Shown here: positions 56,374 through 64,000 of the stretch, in pieces | Position numbering within the stretch: position 1 is the first letter of the stretch | Layout: each line of letters starts with the position of its first letter | DNA from: Pterois miles | Taxonomy: Eukaryota > Chordata > Actinopteri > Perciformes > Scorpaenidae | NCBI GenBank assembly: GCA_947000775.1 | Contig: CAMQGK010000514.1 | Location: 4,118,501 to 4,182,500, forward strand | Direction of reading: 5' to 3' | Length of the DNA: 64,000 nt | Position numbers and translations under genes: made by a program | Notes under the pieces: generated by a model | The model's input: the letters and a program-made list of their open reading frames with translations, nothing else | Databases searched by the model: none | Told to the model about the DNA's origin: nothing

Positions 56374-56890
56374 ATAGACTGTATATAGGAAGTGGATGTA
56401 GTCAACATGGCATCGCCCGTTGGTTTGTGGACTGTCGTTTTGAAGCCTTCGAGTTCGTCTTTTTGGCCGTCGCCATGTTGTTTTTTTGCAAACAGGTGAC
56501 GCGAGAGGGTGGAGCCGAGTGCAACTAGATGCTGAATAAGACATTTCTAGGTGACGAAAATGTTAGTTAACTTCCATGAACTGAAAACGCAGCGAAAGGG
56601 TTAAATTTCTAAGATTAACTCTGTAATACAGACCTACTGTCACTACACCCTAAATCATCTCCTGCTTTATGGTTCATTTAATTTACTAAATGAACATGAT
56701 GTTGTATTGAAGAAGACTTGAAACTAGTGATTGAGACCATAACCGCATGTTTACAATGTTTACTGAGGTAATAAATCAGAGAAGAGGATCTTTTTCTCAT
56801 AGACTTCTATACAATCAGACCAGAGGAGTCGCCCCCTGCTGGCTGTTGGAGAGAATGCAGGTTTAAGGCTCTTTGGCGCCGGCTTCACTT
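56374..56890. mobile_element. Teleost interspersed repeat with 'atagactgtatata' / 'tcatagacttctat' ends
   Basis: The left part reads 'catagactgtatataggaag', then 'ggtttgtggactgtcg', 'ttgaagccttcgagttcg' and 'tggccgtcgccatgttg'. The right part reads 'ctcatagacttctatacaat' and 'gtcgccccctgctggctgtt'. These are familiar pieces of a common teleost non-autonomous repeat. No coding potential. Confidence 0.65.
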
Positions 56891-58354
56891 TTCAGACTTT
56901 GTGGCCCACTGTGTGCTCCTCATTTTGTTGAGTACTCCATCCAACCCGAGCAGCGATGCTTTTCCTTTTATGATGCACATATTCTCACATTTGATTCAGT
57001 TCGTTAATTCACATCAACCCAGTTTTCACAGAAAACATATTTCATTTGTTTTCTCTACAATATAATCTCATTGCTACAAAAGCAAGTAAAGTTTATATTT
57101 ATATTTTTATATAGTACCTTTCACAGACACCGGTCATAAAACGCTTTGCAGTCAAAGAAATATTATCAAATACAGTAGAATCAAATAAATACAACAAAGG
57201 TAAAACACTGGATAAAATATATAATGGGAACAGCCCTAAGTTCAGACATTAACTACCACATGCTACGTAAATACCTGTCTGAACACAGTGTTGGTTTAGT
57301 TTAGCAGGTTGTCCGCTCAACTTTAGCGGTTGTCAACAAACTGTGTGTGTGTTCATGCTACGTTAGCAGCTGCTAGCGTTGCCGGTGGCTTCGTACCCGC
57401 TAGCATTATTTGTGGCCCTGTTCAGACTCCTAGCTCTGAAGCTTAGTGAAAGATGCTTGTCTTTGGTTAAATATTAGAAAAAGTGAGTTGAAGCACACAG
57501 TCAGAAGTCAAACCAACGTTTTTCCTGAACCTCAACCAAAGCACTTTATACACCCACCCCTAATGAAATGCAGGACTCAGGATGCAAACATTTATCTCTG
57601 GTGACGAAGTTGTGTACTTTTGACTTGCACGTACAAAAACAAAAAAACATTGCCACAGAGCAACTTTATAAATGTCAAACAGAAACACCCCCACACAGGT
57701 ACAGCAGTGTCACCGTCTTATATTTTCAGACAGCTTCCTTCACAGCTTATTCCTTTCTGTAATGTGTTGCTATGGCCTGTAGTGGCAGCTGGCTAATGTC
57801 TTTTAGCTGTGTGTGTTTCATACATATGATGCCACATGCTCATTATATTATCATCAGCCACCTATGCAATGAAACCACGTAAACAAAGCAGAGAGCGGCG
57901 CTGTACGTACGACGAGGCAGGCGGCTTCAGGCCTCATTTGTCAGTTTACAGATCACTGGCTCCTCTAAAAGACATGGAGGTCCACAACCCCAAATCTGGA
58001 CTGGGATGGGGGGTTGGGGAAACCAGAGGAAGTGGGGGTGTGTGTACTGGTAGAGGCTAAGGAGGAGGAGGTATTTCCCAGAAATCCTGTGTTAGTGTGG
58101 AGGAGGCAGCCAGGCTCGATGAGGGGGCTGACTCTGTAGGTTCCCCCAAAAACATCAGCAAGTTAATCATAAAGGGTTTTGTCACCCCTGTTATTATTCT
58201 TTGTCGTAATTCTAGCTGGCCTCTGTTTTTGAACCACTACATAAGACGTTGTGGGATGTAAACAGGAAGTTTAGGTTCTAGGTTACAACTTGAGGACGTT
58301 TTTTTAGGTTTATTTGTTTTTGGGCAAATTGCTGCCTTTGAAAGTGTCATGGTT

Positions 58355-58977
58355 GAACAGTAGAGCTGTCAGAGTTAACGCGGCGACGCATGGTGTTTTT
58401 TAATTTCTTTAACACATTAATGCAACTTGTGACTTTTAGGTTGGATCAGGCTCAAAGCTAGAATGAAGATACTGTTATCATACGAAACTAGAAAACCAAA
58501 CGAATCCACTGGAACCAAGAATGTTGTCGCGAAGGTTAAATAACGCTCCAAATTTATGATAATTGGTGACGAAGAACTGGCATGGCCATTTTCTAAGGGA
58601 TCTCTTGACCTGTGACCAGCTATGTGAATGATAATCAGATGCAGTCTGGATCAAGTCCTAGTCAAGTCAGCACTCTGACACACTGACAGCTGTTGTTGCC
58701 TGTTGGGCTGCAGTTTGCCATGTTCTGATTGGAGCAGATTGTTGATACTAAAGTCAGAACCTGGGAGGGTTTCTGGACAATATCTGGCATTGATTTGTGT
58801 TGTTCATTGATTTCCAAGAATAAACATATACATACATTTGCATAAAGCAGCATATTTGGCCACTCCCATGTTGATAAGATGATTAAATACTTGACAAATC
58901 TGCCTTTAAGGTACATTTTGATTAACTATGGACAACCATGTGATTGTGATTAAACATTTTAATAGACTGACAGCCCT
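58355..58977. mobile_element. Inverted-repeat element, longest copy of the 'gggctgtcaatc' family
   Basis: It starts 'tagagctgtcagagttaacg' and ends 'tagactgacagccctaat', with 'gtttctggacaatatctggc' and 'catttgcataaagcagcat' inside, as in the copies at 10062 and 23545. It is more complete on the left than the others. No transposase frame. Confidence 0.7.
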
Positions 58978-60923
58978 AATGTACAACATCACTCTGAATC
59001 TAAAATATGGGTATTACGTTTGGATTCGCCGTAGAGAATCGGTACAAATGTTGATGCAGATTGCAGCAATTGGGCGGCAACAGTTTAAAAGTACCAGTGT
59101 GAGCTTTGAGGCTCGACGCCGCTGTAACTGCTGACGGTGTTGGTGAGCAGCCGAATCAGCAGACTAAACAACAATAACACTAACGTCCTGTTGTTTTTAG
59201 AGCACCTGCGTGCACCTTCCACCTCATGCAGTATCTCTGTTTGTCAGATGGATCGAGGCAGCGAGACAAACAAAGTAGACGGGAGAAAATCACCACTGTT
59301 GTGTGCAGTCTGGGTCCAGATGGAGAATAAAACACGCCCGAGTCGCTCACAGCTTGAGAAGTAATTACAGTAATTTAGCCGGCTACATATAGACCACATG
59401 ACTGCATGTATACACACACATGGTGATATATATAGTTCACATGAATAATAAACACACCAACGCAAACATGAACACTGCATACTGATGAGAGGGAAAAGAA
59501 ACACAACTAACTGCTGCTGTTTCTGTACTACGGTGGTCTCTAACTGTGTCTGTCGGCCGTTTGCTGCTGAGCAGGTAGTGTACAGTTGGTTTTTAAGATA
59601 AGATAAGATGAACCTTTATTTAGAGCCTTCTCTCTGAAAGCAACAGTCTGCTGTTTGTAAAAGTTGAGAGTTGAGACGATGTGTCTGACCGGCTTGTTTC
59701 ACAAGTAGCCAGTTTACAAGCTAATTTAAACTGAAAAAAAAAAGCGAAACCGTCGTCTAATGATAGCCGGTGGGTTCCTACATCGCGTTTTCCCGCCTCT
59801 TTTGCTCTCTGCGCTGACTGCTTACCTGCATTCAACCAAAGCTCGCTTGAACATGTTTGATCAATACTAGTTAGAAACGGAAACCAGAACGCTTCAGATG
59901 CCAAAATCTTGTCTCGCTGCCTACATCTGCAGAGGTTAGCTAAACAAAGAAAATCACTTAAATCTGAATAAGAAAATTGCTAAATGAAAAGCTACGAAAG
60001 AAATGCTAATTAATGCTGTAAAATGTGATTAATTTGTGATTAATCCGACTAAATATTTGAATGAATTGTTTAAACATAAGTCAGTTCACTTCCTGTGCAG
60101 CTCGTTGTTTGTTTTTTTTTATATAAATAAAAACGTCCTCCCACCAGGCCTTTCACCGCCTCCCGTCTGTTTCTAGTTTCCCTCATTGCTCCGATTCAGC
60201 GGAGCCTTTTTCAGCCTCCCCTCAACATTTCATCAGCTCTCTCCTCCATCTTTTTTCCCATGATGCCTCATTGCTCTGTTTGCTGTGTGAGACATCCAGG
60301 TGGGTCTGACCCTCGGCGAGTCTCAGCAGCGCTCGGTGCAGCCGAGATGAGGTTTTAGGTCAGGACTGATTTAACAGGAGTAATAACACAGAGGCTACTT
60401 TTTAAAATACAGTGAGTGGCAGATATGTGTGCCTATATTATATTTATTATGACTCTAAAGCTACAGTTATTCATTTATTTGGTGTACTTTTTGAGATCCA
60501 TAGAGGCTGCAGAAAACATAATGTATAACATAAAATCCTTAAACTTTTCATTTAAGGATTGGCAGTTTGTGGCAAACTTTAAAACTCTGATATATTTTTT
60601 GTGTGATGAAAAAAAGAAAAAGGCTCAAAAAGGAGTAAGTATTAAATCACAACATTTTAATAGACAATTATGTATTATGTTTTTTTTTTTGCTGTGTCTG
60701 TGTGTATAAATGGTGAAACTGTATACCGCATATATATTTTATTTTCCTTTTTCATCAACATAACTTTGCAATGCATTCAGTGTGAAATACCAAATGCAGA
60801 AGTGTGCATATTCTGTATTTTTATACAATGAAACAAGGATAATTTTTTCAAAACAAATTAAGAAAAAATAATAATAAGCAAAAAATAAAACAAAGCAGAA
60901 TTATCACATAAATAACAGTATGG

Positions 60924-60963
60924 AATAATAATAATGATAATAATAATAATAATAATAATAATA
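60924..60963. repeat. (AAT)n microsatellite
   Basis: About 13 AAT/ATA units with one interruption (ATG), in AT-rich intergenic DNA. Confidence 0.9.
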
Positions 60964-61116
60964 CAACATATATTTTAAAATGTACTTAATCAGCAAAAAA
61001 AAAAAAAAAATCATAATATAAATGAAAATAAACACCAACAGTTGGTTTGAATGAGAATTAGTTAACAAAATATTTCAATTATTATTATTATTTTTTTTTT
61101 TTTTTTTACATCCTCC

Positions 61117-61350
61117 TGGGGGGCTGCACGGTGGTGTAGTGGTTAGCACTGTCGCCGCACAGCAAGAGGGTCGCAGGTTTGATTCCGGCTTGCGTCTCTT
61201 CTGTGTGGAGTTTGCATGTTCTCCCCGTGTCAGCGTGGGTTTTCTCCAGGTACTCCGGCTTCCTCCCACTGTCCAAAGACATGCTGTTTAGGTTAATTGA
61301 TGACTCTAAATTGCCCATAGGTGTGGATGTGAGTGTGAATGGTTGTCTGT
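61117..61350 (+). mobile_element. tRNA-derived SINE-like element with intact tRNA-like head
   Basis: The element starts 'gggctgcacggtggtgtagt' and has A-box-like 'tggtgtagtggttagcact' and B-box-like 'aggtttgattcc' in tRNA spacing. It continues with 'gtgtggagtttgcatgttct', 'cctcccactgtccaaagaca' and 'actctaaattgcccatag'. It matches, inverted, the tail at 974-1262. An A/T run precedes it on the left. The minus-strand frame over it is fortuitous. Confidence 0.85.
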
Positions 61351-61789
61351 CTCTAATACTATCTGTGGTTTTCTTTAATTCAATTTTATTCAAATTTAAC
61401 ACATTTATTTCATCGTCCTCATTGTGCTTTTAAAGGTGGTTTAAAGTCTCTGGCTTTTGTGGGGAACTTTGAAAGGTTTCATACGAACAAACAAACGAGG
61501 CTTTCAGTATCTCACTGTGTAGTTGCCAGTTTAGCTTCCTGTCTGATTGATTTCATGGCCACACAATCCGACCAGTTAGTGATTTGTTCAAAGAGCAGAA
61601 GCAAAGGCCAGACTGGCTTTAACTGGACTGATGATAAAAACATGCATAAAGGTGAGTTTTGTCATGCAGACAAACTAGAAAGGCCTGGTTACGCCACATC
61701 CTGCTGAGCACTGAAGAGGAAAATCACCTTAACGGGTAATTACACAGTCAAACATTAGCACCAGTCTTTAAACAGCCCTCTAAGTTTGA

Positions 61790-62270
61790 GATAGCAGATA
61801 TATTCTGGCAAAGCATTAATTAACGGCTCCTCACACTTTAATACAATATAAAGGTAATAGATACCCTCAGGTGAAATTTAACAAAGGCATGTAAATTAAC
61901 TTTAATGTATTAATTTTTTTCTTTATCGTAAATCTCACGGCGGGGGGAGAGATTACATTATACGGTTACGTCGGGTGGCGAGGAATTATTCCAGGTCGAA
62001 TGTTATCGAGAGGGCCAATGTTGATATTAAATTCAGGCTGCTTCTTTTCAGGTGCTAATGGGCTGGAGTAAAATTAGCTCTTAATTCAACTGAAAGCAGG
62101 GGTTTGCAGGCTTGTTCGGTAAGTGAATAAATGGTGGCTATTAATTATCTGACAGGGATGATGTGGAGGACCTCGCTCCGGTTTAAACTCTGGAGGTATT
62201 AATTAGTATTTAATTCTAAACCCTGGTTATAAATATCAATAAACGCCTTCATATAAATTTACTTGGGAAC
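61790..62270. promoter_or_regulatory. Candidate conserved non-coding element (developmental-enhancer-like)
   Basis: This is the most striking repeat-free block in the gene-poor half: 'aggcatgtaaattaacttta', 'gtgctaatgggctggagtaa', 'aattagctcttaattcaact', 'ggtggctattaattatctga', 'gtattaattagtatttaatt' and 'aaatatcaataaacgcc'. It is dense in ATTA homeodomain cores with GATA-like and FOX-like words, and has no coding frame. The look is that of deeply conserved vertebrate enhancers. Alignment would decide; the target gene is unknown. Confidence 0.45.
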
Positions 62271-62385
62271 AGACATATAGTGTCCTAGTGTCTAGGGTAG
62301 CCTCCATCGTATTTCAGCAAAAGGAAAAAAAAAAAAAACATTTCAGCTATTTACTGTATCTGTAACTGTTAGCTAACTAACAAAC

Positions 62386-63718
62386 CATGACCCCTCCAAA
62401 ACTACGGGAACACTGAGGACATTTCCTTTATTTTTGCTGAACACTAAAACCATTTGGGTCAGTATTTCCAGGTACAATCAGTATTTCCAGGTATTTACAT
62501 CTAGATCTGTTATACTACTAAGAAGATAGATAGAAGATATACCTAAAATAGATTAAAGTGATCAATATTTAGTTGTAATAGCTGCATCAGGCCTGTGACC
62601 GGCTGTCATCACCAAACCTTTACATTCTTCTTCTGTGGTGCTTCTCCAGTCTTTCGCTCAGCCTCTTTCAGTAGTTTCTTTCGGGGGTTTCTCCCTTCAG
62701 TTTCCTCTTCAGCAGGTAAAATGCTGATCAACAGGGTTTCAGTCTTCCTCTTCTTCCCCTGATGAACTCCTCGCTTGTTCTCCTCCTGGGTTGATGAAGG
62801 ATCTCCTGATCAGTTTGTCAGACTAAATGTTTCTGTAGACTCCTGAGTTCATTTAGCTGCTGCCATCATGTGTTCCATCATCAATAAGGATCATTGATCC
62901 GTCCCAGAAGAACCCCTGCAGCCCAACCATGACGTTACCTCCACCGGGTTTCACAGATGAGCTGCTGTGTTTGGATCATGAGCAGATCCTTTCTTTCTCC
63001 ATCACTTTGGTTCATCTTTGTCTCATCGGTCCAGAACTGTTGATCCTGGTCTCTGTAGTTTTAGTCTGGTTCCAGTCTGTCCTTCCTCTTCTTATTGCTA
63101 ATGAGTGGTTGTCCTGGTGTCGCCTCTGTCCTTTAGTTCCTGAAGTCCTCTGTGATCGGTGGACCTTCACTCCTGATGTCACTGACGGTTGTTTTAGGGT
63201 TTTTCTTTACAGCTCTCACAGTGTTTCTGTCATCAGCGGCTGACGTTTCCTCGGTCTACCGGTTCAGCGTTTTACCGTTGTACTGGTACCGGTGGTTTCT
63301 TTCTTCTTCAGGACGTCCCAGATGGTTGTACTGACTATGGCCGATGTGCAGAGACTGGTTTCCTGTCTTCTCGTAGACAGCTCTCTGGTCTCCATGTTGG
63401 TTGCACCGTTTTCTTTTTAACTATAAATGCAGTCTGCACAGGAAAAACCCAAAGCTGAAACTGACATTCAGCGCTTTCTATCGTTTGAATAATCAATGTA
63501 ATAGGACACATCTGGGCAACAAAAACACCTGTCAGTCACATGGTCCAATAATTTAGCTCACTAGAATAATGGATTCAAACAAAGTCAGATCTAGATGTAA
63601 ATACCTGAAATAGAAGCTGAAATATTGATCTCCTGTCTCATATTTTCATCTTTTGATGTCAAATTCAAATGTTTTCAGTGTTAAGCAGAAATAAAGGAAA
63701 GTAGTTTTGAGGGGACTG
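62386..63718 (-). mobile_element. Degraded Tc1/mariner element with long terminal inverted repeats
   Basis: The left end (about 62386-62510) and right end (about 63587-63718) are inverse copies over 100 bases or more, sharing 'cctccaaaacta', 'tttcctttatttttgctgaa' and 'atttacatctagatctg'. The right terminus reads CAGTCCCCTCAAAACTA on the minus strand, as in fish Tc1-like families. The minus strand between them retains transposase pieces: FWTDETKMN (63036-63010, around the second aspartate) and KPGGGNVMVG (about 62950-62922). The frame is broken repeatedly, so it is a dead copy; plus-strand frames at 62929-63334 are shadows of it. Confidence 0.88.
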
Positions 63719-64000
63719 AATCTATAACTTTTAGCAAAGTATTTTAGCTTTACTACTTTTAGCTTAAGTTAGTAAAAGGCAACATACATGTTAATGCAGC
63801 AGTAATATGAACCCAGAAACATCATTTCTAATAGTTAAACACTGACCAGGAAACATTTTACCGCATAATGAATAATTTTACTGTTCAGGACATTTTGCTG
63901 ATACTTACTTTTACTGAAGTAAAAGTATTTTCACAGTGTTGTATTAGTACTTTTACTTGAGTAGAAGATCTGAATACTTCTTCCTCCACTGTTGGAGGCT

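Noticed and set aside
61117..61190. Possible tRNA gene
   Set aside because: A-box and B-box words are present but belong to the head of a SINE-like element. No proper cloverleaf or acceptor stem is evident, and the characteristic SINE body follows.
61106..61402. 98-codon minus-strand and 84-codon plus-strand frames at 61.1-61.4 kb
   Set aside because: They translate the SINE-like element at 61117-61350.
62929..63334. Plus-strand frames of 104 and 60 codons
   Set aside because: They are antisense to the degraded Tc1 transposase on the minus strand.

Overview
This is a stretch of a ray-finned fish (teleost) nuclear genome. The evidence is: intron-rich genes with canonical splice sites, proteins very close to vertebrate PITPNM and KIF2A, abundant dinucleotide microsatellites, and typical teleost repeats (a Tc1-like element with long terminal repeats, a tRNA-derived SINE-like family, several short inverted-repeat elements). 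I see nothing bacterial or viral. Two protein-coding genes can be read exon by exon with consistent reading phase throughout. They converge tail to tail. || Region 1 (about 1-7.3 kb, + strand) holds the last eight coding exons of a PITPNM-family gene (Nir/RdgB phosphatidylinositol-transfer protein), best read as pitpnm2. The window starts inside the DDHD domain and runs through the LNS2 domain to the stop at 7219. || Region 2 (7.3-18.4 kb) is intergenic. It is filled with repeats, but contains an isolated CpG-rich promoter-like segment (16.6-17.2 kb). That segment sits between two head-to-head copies of an AT-rich element, and no protein gene can be assigned to it. || Region 3 (18.4-37.4 kb, - strand) is a complete kif2a gene, encoding the kinesin-13 microtubule depolymerase. 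It has 21 coding exons, one of them a phase-neutral 90-bp exon that is probably alternative. One intron has a GC donor. Introns contain two Tc1-like remnants, a hAT-type insertion with a clean 8-bp target duplication that carries a 55-bp minisatellite, and microsatellites. || Region 4 (37.4-64 kb) has no gene I can name. It holds many dispersed repeats, a 36-bp minisatellite that stays open in several frames, long (TA)n, (GT)n and (CA)n tracts, a degraded Tc1/mariner element at 62.4-63.7 kb, several non-repetitive stretches that look like conserved non-coding elements, and two isolated candidate exons (40.1 kb, - strand; 52.3 kb, + strand). || Functionally the two genes are unrelated neighbours: PITPNM proteins move and sense phosphoinositide-pathway lipids at ER-plasma membrane contacts, while KIF2A removes tubulin from microtubule ends. 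I did not find a new defence-type or enzymatic system. The less ordinary signals are the orphan promoter between inverted repeats, the hAT/minisatellite insertion with its matching unoccupied site, and the orphan phase-0 exon at 52.3 kb.
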